Shown here: positions 41,599 to 48,925 of the stretch, piece after piece
Layout: each line of letters opens with the position of its first letter
Position numbering within the stretch: the first letter of the stretch is position 1
Notes under the pieces: model-generated
The model's input: the letters and a program-made list of their open reading frames with translations, nothing else
Database searches by the model: none
What the model was told of the DNA's origin: nothing
Translations under genes and position numbers: made by a program
DNA from: Clostridia bacterium
GTDB lineage: Bacteria > Bacillota > Clostridia > Christensenellales > Borkfalkiaceae
DNA length: 51,048 nucleotides
Direction: 5' to 3'
Assembly: GCA_017448355.1 (NCBI GenBank)
Contig: JAFSLQ010000028.1
Coordinates: 1 to 51,048, forward strand

Positions 41599-41757
41599 AT
41601 GGAACAAAAACCAAGAGAAAAACCTGAAATAGTTGTTCCGACAGGCTATAAGTTAGAAGACATTATAGATACTGACGATAACGGTTACGGGTTTAAGCAA
41701 GAAGCAATTTACACAGGGGAGGTGAACGTGAGAGTTGAACGAGACGGAAAAGAGTAA
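41599..41757 (+). CDS. 52-residue protein of unknown function
   Basis: An ATG with a GGAGGAAAAG site opens a 52-codon frame rich in charged residues (Lys-Pro-Arg-Glu-Lys-Pro-Glu near the start, Asp-Thr-Asp-Asp-Asn-Gly-Tyr-Gly in the middle, Val-Arg-Val-Glu-Arg at the end). It has no Cys or membrane segment. Its end overlaps the ArdC gene by 23 bp, so the two are probably translated together. I recognise no family; the ribosome site and tight overlap are the evidence that it is real. Confidence 0.5.
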   Translation: MEQKPREKPEIVVPTGYKLEDIIDTDDNGYGFKQEAIYTGEVNVRVERDGKE

Positions 41758-43402
41758 GGCGTATGAGAAATTAACGCCGGAAAGAAAAGCGCTTCTTGAT
41801 AGAGTTTTGGAAAACCTTAACAAAGGCGACGGATTATGGCAGCAAGGATGGATAAATACGGGCGTTCCTACGTCCGGTATTACGGGCAAAAAGTATCACG
41901 GAATAAACAGTTTTTATTTAACGCTTATTTCTATCATGAGAGGCTACGGGGATAACCGTTGGGTATCTTACAAGCAAATGGAAGAAAAAGGTTGGAAGTT
42001 TAAGCTTGATGAAGAAGGCAACAGTCTCGGCAAGGGCGCAGGGGTTTCTATCGAATTCTTTGAACTTCGGGATAAGGAAACGAAAAAGCCTTTTGACCGC
42101 AAAACGCTTGACGGTATGACGGCAGACGAAAAAGAAGAATATATGGATAAGAACGTATATCCTGTAAGGAAATATTACCGTGTATTCAATGCGGATATTA
42201 TAGACGGCATACCCGAAAAGGCAAAACGCGAGATAGATCCGAACGGAATTAATGAAAGAGCGGAAAACGTTTTGACTTATTGGAGCGAAAACGAAGCGCA
42301 AATTATTTACGGTGGCAATCAGGCATTTTACAGGGTAGCGACCGACGAGATACATCTGCCGAACAGAGAAGACTTTTTGGATATGAACGAGTTTTACTCA
42401 ACGGCTTTGCACGAAATAGGACACAGTACGGGACACGAAACGAGGCTTAACCGTAAACTTGAAAACAAGTTCGGAACGGAAGATTATGCGATTGAAGAAT
42501 TAAAAGCCGAGATAGCGTCGTTGTTTTTAGAGCAAGACCTTGAAATACAGGTAAGCGAAAAGCATATCGAGAACAACAGCAGATACATAAAGTCTTGGCA
42601 CGACAGAATTGCCGAAGATCCGAACTTACTGTTTACCGCTATATCCGATGCAGACAAGATTTCGAGATACGTTATAGAAAAGGAAAGGCAGTCTGCAAAA
42701 GACAATAACACCGAATACTACGCTATCGTACAGCAAGAAACGGACGACGGCGAAACGGGTTACAGGATATACGGCGTAATGCCTTACGGACAAGTCAGTT
42801 CTATCATAGGCTATACGTTCAAGAGTATGGAGGCGTTAAACAGGGAGTTTGACGATTACAAGTCCGCGCCCGCATATAAGGACAAGGTATTTGAAGAAGT
42901 CACCTACGACGAACTTGAAAAGATAAGTATTCAGGCTTTTGAGCGAGAAGAAAAGAAAGCTGAAAAAGAAGGACGGGAGATATACGCACCGCCATCAATT
43001 ATTGCGGCGAGAGCAGTGGTCGTCAGTTCGCCTGTGGATATGAGTGAACGTGGAATTGAAAGCCTTACTCGAATGACCGACAGGGACGTTGTTGAAAGAG
43101 CAAGTAAGACAAAGAACGGCGAAAAGTTCACACAGTTATATAACGGATTATCCGTATTAGGTAGCGAAGAAAAGGACGAGCGTTCTTTAATGACAAGGCT
43201 TGCGATGTTCTGCGGCGACGATCAGGAGCAATTGCTTCGTGTATTTCGTTCTTCCGGACAGTTTCGAGACGATAAGCCGAATGCTTTTTACGAAAAAATG
43301 GCGAAAGAGTCGATACAGTTCGTTGAAAAGGTCAAACGGGGCGACGAGAAAACGCCTTTGAATATGGGAAAGGGACGTTTCGGAATGAACGCTAAAACGT
43401 AA
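41735..43402 (+). CDS. ardC: ArdC-type antirestriction protein with a C-terminal primase-type helix bundle
   Basis: Residues about 1-130 match the ArdC ssDNA-binding domain (Leu-Trp-Gln-Gln-Gly-Trp, Tyr-His-Gly-Ile-Asn-Ser-Phe-Tyr-Leu, Gly-Ala-Gly-Val-Ser). About 190-310 is the zincin-like domain with His-Glu-Ile-Gly-His-Ser-Thr-Gly-His near 225. A middle segment (about 325-395) resembles a polyvalent-protein domain. About 435-540 repeats the helix bundle of the primase gene (Met-Thr-Asp-Arg-Asp-Val-Val-Glu ... Leu-Leu-Arg-Val-Phe). ArdC binds single-stranded DNA entering the recipient and shields it from restriction. The TTG start at 41735 follows GGGAGG at 41717-41722. The added helix bundle is not part of classic ArdC and may link protection to priming. 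Confidence 0.82.
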   Translation: MNETEKSKAYEKLTPERKALLDRVLENLNKGDGLWQQGWINTGVPTSGITGKKYHGINSFYLTLISIMRGYGDNRWVSYKQMEEKGWKFKLDEEGNSLGKGAGVSIEFFELRDKETKKPFDRKTLDGMTADEKEEYMDKNVYPVRKYYRVFNADIIDGIPEKAKREIDPNGINERAENVLTYWSENEAQIIYGGNQAFYRVATDEIHLPNREDFLDMNEFYSTALHEIGHSTGHETRLNRKLENKFGTEDYAIEELKAEIASLFLEQDLEIQVSEKHIENNSRYIKSWHDRIAEDPNLLFTAISDADKISRYVIEKERQSAKDNNTEYYAIVQQETDDGETGYRIYGVMPYGQVSSIIGYTFKSMEALNREFDDYKSAPAYKDKVFEEVTYDELEKISIQAFEREEKKAEKEGREIYAPPSIIAARAVVVSSPVDMSERGIESLTRMTDRDVVERASKTKNGEKFTQLYNGLSVLGSEEKDERSLMTRLAMFCGDDQEQLLRVFRSSGQFRDDKPNAFYEKMAKESIQFVEKVKRGDEKTPLNMGKGRFGMNAKT

Positions 43403-43876
43403 ATGAGACGAAATAGGGCTTTAATAATTCTGACCATATTCAACATTATTCTTTTTGTTTTGAGTACGATTGCGTATTTCGGGACAAAAGAAAACTTGGA
43501 AATATTTAATTCGACGGGAAACGTTTTCGAGTATGAAGAGAAAGAAAAGGGGAATGTGTATTTAACCCTTAATCAAAGGGAAAGGGTAGCGTTAGTATTT
43601 GACGAAACAAGTGTTAAAGTGTCAAGCGCATATCGCTATGACGATAGACCGAAGATGGTAGAGATAATTCGTTTTATACGTTACTATTGCGAAGTGAACG
43701 GCTTTGAGATAAGTCGCAGAAACAGCGACCTTTGGGGAGAGATGAGATTACATACAACGCTTTACAAAATGGGATACAGAGAAGCGCATACGATTAATGC
43801 GGAAATAGATTATGAAAAAGATGAAAGGTGGTATGTAAACGTTCTCGGAAATTTTTTAGGTTGGATCGGTATTTGA
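43403..43876 (+). CDS. Single-pass membrane protein of unknown function
   Basis: The 157-residue protein starts directly after the ArdC stop (TAA then ATG). It has a basic start and one hydrophobic segment (about residues 6-26), then a soluble part with Glu-Tyr-Glu-Glu-Lys-Glu-Lys, Arg-Tyr-Tyr-Cys-Glu-Val-Asn and a C-terminal Trp-Ile-Gly-Ile. An uncleaved signal anchor with the soluble part outside is likely. I do not recognise the family. Confidence 0.65.
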   Translation: MRRNRALIILTIFNIILFVLSTIAYFGTKENLEIFNSTGNVFEYEEKEKGNVYLTLNQRERVALVFDETSVKVSSAYRYDDRPKMVEIIRFIRYYCEVNGFEISRRNSDLWGEMRLHTTLYKMGYREAHTINAEIDYEKDERWYVNVLGNFLGWIGI

Positions 43877-43908
43877 AAAATAAAAAGGGGTGAGTTTATG
43901 AAATAAAG

Positions 43909-44460
43909 ATGAAGGAAGATATTTTTAAGACAAACAAAAGATACGACGTTATATACGCAGACCCGCCGTGGAGATTTTTAACTTATTCGGAAAAAGGGAA
44001 AGGTAGAAGTGCGGAAAGACATTATCCGACAATGGCAAGGGAAGAGATAAAGGCTTTGCCCGTAAAAAGGATAAGCGCAAAAGACAGCGTTTTGTTTTTG
44101 TGGGTAACAGCGCCTTGTTTAATAGAAGGCTTGGAACTTATAAAGGCGTGGGGATTTACATATAAGACGGTGGCGTTCACTTGGGTAAAGCAAAATAAGC
44201 GGAACGATAAGCCGTTTATGGGGTTAGGATATTACACCCGCGCAAATGCGGAATATTGTCTTATCGCAACGAAAGGAAAAGTCCTGACAAGGAAGTCACG
44301 TTCGGTTTCTTCGGTAATTATATCGCACATAGAACGGCACAGTAAAAAGCCTGACGAAGTGCGAAAAAGGATCGTTGAACTATACGGCGACAGACCCCGA
44401 ATAGAACTTTTTGCAAGAGATATAGCAGACGGTTGGGACTGCTTCGGTAACGAAGTATAA
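43909..44460 (+). CDS. MT-A70-family adenine methyltransferase
   Basis: The 183-residue protein shows Tyr-Ala-Asp-Pro-Pro-Trp at about residue 20, the MT-A70 catalytic motif, then Tyr-Pro-Thr-Met, Phe-Leu-Trp-Val-Thr-Ala-Pro, Thr-Trp-Val-Lys and Gly-Tyr-Tyr-Thr-Arg-Ala-Asn-Ala-Glu. A C-terminal Arg-His-Ser-Lys-Lys-Pro-Asp and Glu-Leu-Phe-Ala-Arg complete the family pattern. Bacterial members on mobile elements methylate DNA adenine. The AAAGGGG site at 43884-43890 is spaced for a two-codon frame, ATG AAA TAA (43898-43906), and lies 18 bp from the real ATG. Ribosomes may terminate there and restart at 43909. Confidence 0.87.
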   Translation: MKEDIFKTNKRYDVIYADPPWRFLTYSEKGKGRSAERHYPTMAREEIKALPVKRISAKDSVLFLWVTAPCLIEGLELIKAWGFTYKTVAFTWVKQNKRNDKPFMGLGYYTRANAEYCLIATKGKVLTRKSRSVSSVIISHIERHSKKPDEVRKRIVELYGDRPRIELFARDIADGWDCFGNEV

Positions 44461-44506
44461 AGCAAAAAACAATCAATTAAAAAACATTAAGGAGACAAGG
44501 AAAAAG

Positions 44507-44860
44507 ATGAAAGAAAGGAATTTTAAATTAACGCAAACGATATACGACGTTGTAAAACTTATGGACGATAAGGCGGCAGGAAAGTTTATCAAGAGTGTGT
44601 GCGACTACGCGTTTCACGGTGAAATTTACGACGGCAACGACATCACTTTAAAGAGCAATTTTATGCTCGTCAAACGTATCATAGACGGTCAGATGATGGA
44701 CAGAGCATACGGCAAACTCGGCGCTCAGAAGTCGAAAGAACTTCGCCAGAAAAGGCAGGCGGTTGAAGCTATGCAGAAGGCTGTTATAGGTTCGAGTATC
44801 GTTTCCGGCATCGGCAAAATAATGACAAACCTTGAAAAGAAAGACGAAAAGAAGGCGTAA
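44507..44860 (+). CDS. DUF6291-like protein
   Basis: The 117-residue protein has a strong AAGGAGACAAGG site. Its N-terminal half (Tyr-Asp-Val-Val-Lys-Leu-Met, Lys-Phe-Ile-Lys-Ser-Val-Cys-Asp-Tyr-Ala-Phe-His-Gly) resembles DUF6291, a small helical domain often found at the front of phage or plasmid replication proteins. The C-terminal half is basic and helical with a short hydrophobic stretch. No catalytic residues can be named. It lies just to the left of the likely oriT. Confidence 0.55.
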   Translation: MKERNFKLTQTIYDVVKLMDDKAAGKFIKSVCDYAFHGEIYDGNDITLKSNFMLVKRIIDGQMMDRAYGKLGAQKSKELRQKRQAVEAMQKAVIGSSIVSGIGKIMTNLEKKDEKKA

Positions 44861-44874
44861 TTTTTTTGGTGGAA

Positions 44875-44954
44875 TTCAAGTCTTGCGGTAAGCAGGATAA
44901 AGAAAAAACACCAAAATGTTTTTTCGGGCTTTAAGCAAGGTGGGAAACCCACTT
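44875..44954. other. Candidate oriT with minus-strand nick site
   Basis: On the minus strand, TATCCTGC occurs at 44899-44892, matching the IncP-type nick consensus YATCCTG/Y; the predicted cut lies between 44893 and 44892. An inverted repeat GAAAAAACA (44902-44910) / TGTTTTTTC (44917-44925) ends nine bases on the 5' side of that cut, the usual MOBP arrangement. A third structure, GTGGG-AAA-CCCAC (44940-44952), lies beyond it. The site is a non-coding gap directly before a putative accessory gene and the MobP relaxase gene. Function is inferred from position and motif. Confidence 0.7.
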
Positions 44955-44974
44955 CTTTTCTTGGGAGATAAACG

Positions 44975-45442
44975 ATGAACAGAGAAGCGATTTTAAGCGG
45001 TAATTCAAGGCAATATATAAGCGTAAAAGACGTTGAATTGTTAGGGTATATAGAACGGCTATTACCACACTATACGACTTTTAACAAACTCTTAAACGAC
45101 GCATTAAGGCTTGGGCTACCGAAACTTTTAGAAGAAAAAGAAAACGTCGAAATCACGCTTCCGAGTGTCGTTGAAGAACGGGGAACGCCTATCAAGACAA
45201 AGCGCAGGAACAGTCTCGAAACGGGCTATAACGAAATAAAAAGTTTACTGTCAGAAGTGGTAGTGAACTCGACATTAAATAAAGCAATGCTTTCGGGACT
45301 GTTTAACGCAAAGGAAAAAGAAATATCAAATCCAACGATTGCGGGCAGATTTAAACAAGGGCTATTAAATAATATTCCGGATTGTCTGTTCGACGCCGAG
45401 ATGGATATGTTGAAAGAAATTAGTAAGGACGAAACAGAATGA
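44975..45442 (+). CDS. Probable relaxosome accessory protein (MobC-like position)
   Basis: The 155-residue protein starts at an ATG with GGGAG. It has an N-terminal segment (Arg-Gln-Tyr-Ile-Ser-Val-Lys-Asp-Val-Glu-Leu-Leu, then Thr-Thr-Phe-Asn-Lys-Leu-Leu-Asn-Asp-Ala-Leu-Arg) that could form a ribbon-helix-helix, followed by helices. It overlaps the relaxase gene by four bases and lies next to the candidate oriT, the standard place of an oriT-binding accessory protein. The assignment rests mainly on position; sequence similarity to known MobC proteins is weak by eye. Confidence 0.5.
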   Translation: MNREAILSGNSRQYISVKDVELLGYIERLLPHYTTFNKLLNDALRLGLPKLLEEKENVEITLPSVVEERGTPIKTKRRNSLETGYNEIKSLLSEVVVNSTLNKAMLSGLFNAKEKEISNPTIAGRFKQGLLNNIPDCLFDAEMDMLKEISKDETE

Positions 45443-46695
45443 GCGAACACAGGGCAGTTATAAATATTCAATATACACCGTATTTACCGACAGGGCATAT
45501 GCCGAAGTACAAACGGGAACAGCACAGAAAAGAGCGGGCATTTTACGATATGTCGGGTGAAGAGAACATACTCAAATACATAAACACGGAAGGGAAAAGA
45601 GCGGGTAAAAATTCAATGCTCGAATACCTTAAAAAGAACACAGGCGTGTTTAACGGAAACGGTATGATACCCGAAGAAGAAGTGAACGCGATGAAAGCAC
45701 GGGTGCAGAATAACAAATCAATAATTTGGCACGGCTTTATTTCCTTTAATAAGGAAGATTCGGAAAAAATAGACACGCCGGATAAATGTATAAGTCTTGT
45801 GAAAAAAGTGTTCCCTACTTTTTTTAAAGAGGCGGGATTAAAAGCGGATAATATGGATTTAATGTGTGCGTTGCATCTTGACCGTCCGAACCACTTACAT
45901 ATTCATTTCGTGTTCTGGGAAAAAGAACCGAAGTATAAGGATAACGACGGTGTTTTACGTTTCAGAAAAAACGGAAGAATAAAGCAAACGGCTATAGACA
46001 ATATGTTCATTAGGCTCGGATTATTTATTCAGGAAGAAAAAGATGATATTTACGAAAAGAGAATCAAAGCGATAAAAACCTTGCGCACTATGACTGATAT
46101 TCATAAGTTTATGAACAGCAAGGAAAAGATAAAGGAAGAAATATTATCGCTTGCAAAAGACTTGCCGGCTACGGGACGAATATCCTATGGCAGCAAAGAA
46201 GCAGAGCCGTATAGAGAACGGGTAGATAAAATTGTTCGTCTTATGCTCGGTAGAGATAGAACGGCAAGGAAAGCAGACGAAAATTTCTACTACGCGCTTG
46301 ATAAAAAACGCGAGCTGGTAAAAAGTATCTGCAAAGGTCAGAATGTGGACGAAAGCAAGGTGAAAATAATCGAGCAAATAGAAGCGGACTATAAACGTCG
46401 GCAAGGCAATCTCGTTCTTAATCTTTGTAAATTCATTAAGCCTGAATACTTCGAGCGGAAGAAGAACAAAAGGTATAAAGCCAACGATGATAAGTTAAAA
46501 AAACGTATCAATATGTCCAAACGAAGCGTAGAACGGCGACTTGACAGATTCTTTTTAACGTTCGGTAAAGACAGTCGTATTTTAGAGCGAGATTTTTACG
46601 ACCGCTTACAAGAGATAGAAGAAGAAATCGAACGTAAGCGCAAGGAAGAAAACGAAAAGGCGGAGCGCGACAATTACTACAAAGGGGGTAAATAA
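45439..46695 (+). CDS. mobP: MOBP-family relaxase (MobP)
   Basis: The 418-residue protein carries the histidine triad of relaxase motif III in His-Leu-Asp-Arg-Pro-Asn-His-Leu-His-Ile-His (about residues 145-155), followed by Phe-Val-Phe-Trp-Glu. Upstream there is an N-terminal Tyr-Thr-Pro-Tyr segment and a Gly-Phe-Ile-Ser strand before the motif. A nucleophilic Tyr is expected in the N-terminal part but cannot be chosen by eye. The long C-terminal half is basic and coiled. It would cleave the transferred strand at oriT and stay covalently bound to the 5' end. It overlaps the accessory gene and is followed after 5 bp by the coupling protein. Confidence 0.85.
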   Translation: MSEHRAVINIQYTPYLPTGHMPKYKREQHRKERAFYDMSGEENILKYINTEGKRAGKNSMLEYLKKNTGVFNGNGMIPEEEVNAMKARVQNNKSIIWHGFISFNKEDSEKIDTPDKCISLVKKVFPTFFKEAGLKADNMDLMCALHLDRPNHLHIHFVFWEKEPKYKDNDGVLRFRKNGRIKQTAIDNMFIRLGLFIQEEKDDIYEKRIKAIKTLRTMTDIHKFMNSKEKIKEEILSLAKDLPATGRISYGSKEAEPYRERVDKIVRLMLGRDRTARKADENFYYALDKKRELVKSICKGQNVDESKVKIIEQIEADYKRRQGNLVLNLCKFIKPEYFERKKNKRYKANDDKLKKRINMSKRSVERRLDRFFLTFGKDSRILERDFYDRLQEIEEEIERKRKEENEKAERDNYYKGGK

Positions 46696-46700
46696 GAAAA

Positions 46701-48911
46701 TTGAATAGAAAAGAAATAACGAGCCACGGGAAAAGAAAATCCTTAAAACTAGCAGTTATACTTTGGGCTATCGTCTTTGCGTTCGTTGCGGTACTTTTAA
46801 TGTATCTTTTTGCTATGGGCGGAGCGGATAGTTTATGGGAGATAATCTCGCAAAGAAATTATTGGCTGTCTAACGGTGTAGTTGACGGGTTGATAATAAT
46901 CGGGTTTTTACTCGTATATAAAGTTGATGCACAGAATATTGCGTTAAAACAAAACGACCTAGAAGATACCGAGTGGCTTACGGTAAAGAGACTCAAAAAG
47001 ATGAAAGAGTTTAAGGTTACCGATTGGGACGGAGTTCCTGAAATAAACGACGGAATAGTTATAGGCGCGGAGAAGAAAGGAAAGAAAGACGTGGAGATAA
47101 TAACCACAAGTCAATTACACGCTTTAATCGTAGGCACTACGGGCAGCGGTAAAACGACGGGATTCGTTGACCAGAACATTTCCGTTCTTGCAAGGAGTAA
47201 AGGAAAACCGAGTCTGGTAATATCCGATCCGAAAAAGGAACTTTACGAAAAGCACGCTAAACTTCTCAAAAAGGAAGGTTACAAAATATCCGTTCTTGAT
47301 TTAAGAGAACCGTATTCGTCGGAGCATTGGAATCCTATGAACGTGCTATTGCGAAGAATAAGGCTTGTCAAAGACCTTGAATACAATTTGGAACATAAAG
47401 CCAACAAGTATTACGGTGCGGGCGAAGTATTTATGTCGCATATTGACGCGAGAACAAGGATGCAGGAACTTAAAGACGAAATCTTTGAGAACGCTATGGA
47501 CTTGGTATATACGCTTTGTCCCGTTCAGAACAAAGACCAACCGAATTGGGAAGAAGGCGCGAGAAACCTTATTTTAGGACTTGTGCTTGCCTTCTGCGAA
47601 GACTGTATCAAAGGTAAGATGGAAGAAAAACAGTTGTTGCTATTTAACGTGTATCACAACATAACGAAATACTGTTCGGAAGATACGACGGCGTTAAAAG
47701 AATATCTCTTGAAAGGCAGAGACGAGTTCTCGAAAGTAAGGGGACTTGTGAATACCGTGCTTATAACGAGTGATAAAACTTTGACGAGTTATTTGTCCGA
47801 AGTAAACAGTTATATGCAACAGTTGTCCGATGACGGTATTTTATCGCTTACGAGCGAAAACGATATGGACATAGTAAATATGGACGAAAGCCCGAACGCA
47901 GTATTTATAATTGTGCCGGACGAAAGATTTACGAGACACCGTTTCGTAACGCTCTTTATTACGCAGATGTATAAGGAACTCGTCGAAAAGGCTAACCTTA
48001 ATCTTCGCAGAGAACAGATGCAGACGGCAATCTTAAAGAGAAACACTTACTTCGTGTTAGACGAGTTCGGTAATCTTCCAAAGTTCGAGAATATGGAAGG
48101 TATGGTTACTGTTGCAAGGTCAAGGGGAATACGGTTTTTATTCGTATTACAGTCTTTTTCGCAACTTACGGCAAAGTACGGCAGAGAAATAGGCGATATA
48201 GTAAAGACCAACTGTAATGTGAAAATCTTTATAGGTTCGGACGACGCAGATACGAGAAAAGAGTTCTCGGAACTTTGCGGGCAAAAGAAGATTAAAAACT
48301 TTTCCGTCAACACTAATGCTGAAACTTCGCCGTCAAGTAATACGGGCGCAAGCAATCAACCGTTAATATCAGTAGGGATGTTAGAACGGTTAAACGGTAA
48401 CGAAAAAGGCGACGCAATAGTTTCGGTTCGAGGATACGAGCCGATATGGACGGTATTTACTCCGTCATACCAACTTAAAGAGTTTTATTTCAAAGAAGGT
48501 AAGGCGGCGATCGGGAGACGCGAAGCGGTGTTTTTCGATAAAAGCAATTACGTTTTCGACATACACGGCGAAGACGAAAATATAAAAGTTCTCGATGCAA
48601 TAGAAAAGAGAGAAACGGAAGAGGACGAGCAGGATAAAGTAAAACAGGTAAAATTAATGACTCTTGACCAAGAATGGCAGAGTATAGTAAACGAAATAGA
48701 CCTGAGAATTAAAAGACTCGTTACAGTGCTGAATGGAAAGGATTTTTCATCTGTTAAGGATATGAATATCGGGTCCAAGGCAACGTTTCTCTACAATATT
48801 ATGGAGAGCTACGATAAACCCCGTGCTCAACAAATTTTGATAGTTGCGGACTTTATATCCGTTCAATTACCAAAACTCAAAGATTTGCAAGAGCAGGCGG
48901 GGAAATTATAA
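46701..48911 (+). CDS. virD4: VirD4/TraG-type coupling protein
   Basis: The 736-residue protein has two N-terminal membrane helices (about 16-38 and 60-74). It has Walker A Gly-Thr-Thr-Gly-Ser-Gly-Lys-Thr-Thr near 143-151 and Walker B Phe-Val-Leu-Asp-Glu-Phe-Gly-Asn-Leu-Pro near 451, with the following Ala-Arg-Ser-Arg-Gly-Ile-Arg-Phe and Leu-Gln-Ser-Phe-Ser-Gln typical of TraG/VirD4. It is an inner-membrane hexameric ATPase that brings the relaxase-DNA complex to the secretion channel. The TTG start is supported by AAAGGGGG 12 bp upstream. The C-terminal ~110 residues are charged helices that may bind the relaxosome. Confidence 0.92.
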   Translation: MNRKEITSHGKRKSLKLAVILWAIVFAFVAVLLMYLFAMGGADSLWEIISQRNYWLSNGVVDGLIIIGFLLVYKVDAQNIALKQNDLEDTEWLTVKRLKKMKEFKVTDWDGVPEINDGIVIGAEKKGKKDVEIITTSQLHALIVGTTGSGKTTGFVDQNISVLARSKGKPSLVISDPKKELYEKHAKLLKKEGYKISVLDLREPYSSEHWNPMNVLLRRIRLVKDLEYNLEHKANKYYGAGEVFMSHIDARTRMQELKDEIFENAMDLVYTLCPVQNKDQPNWEEGARNLILGLVLAFCEDCIKGKMEEKQLLLFNVYHNITKYCSEDTTALKEYLLKGRDEFSKVRGLVNTVLITSDKTLTSYLSEVNSYMQQLSDDGILSLTSENDMDIVNMDESPNAVFIIVPDERFTRHRFVTLFITQMYKELVEKANLNLRREQMQTAILKRNTYFVLDEFGNLPKFENMEGMVTVARSRGIRFLFVLQSFSQLTAKYGREIGDIVKTNCNVKIFIGSDDADTRKEFSELCGQKKIKNFSVNTNAETSPSSNTGASNQPLISVGMLERLNGNEKGDAIVSVRGYEPIWTVFTPSYQLKEFYFKEGKAAIGRREAVFFDKSNYVFDIHGEDENIKVLDAIEKRETEEDEQDKVKQVKLMTLDQEWQSIVNEIDLRIKRLVTVLNGKDFSSVKDMNIGSKATFLYNIMESYDKPRAQQILIVADFISVQLPKLKDLQEQAGKL

Positions 48912-48925
48912 AAAGGGAGGACAAA

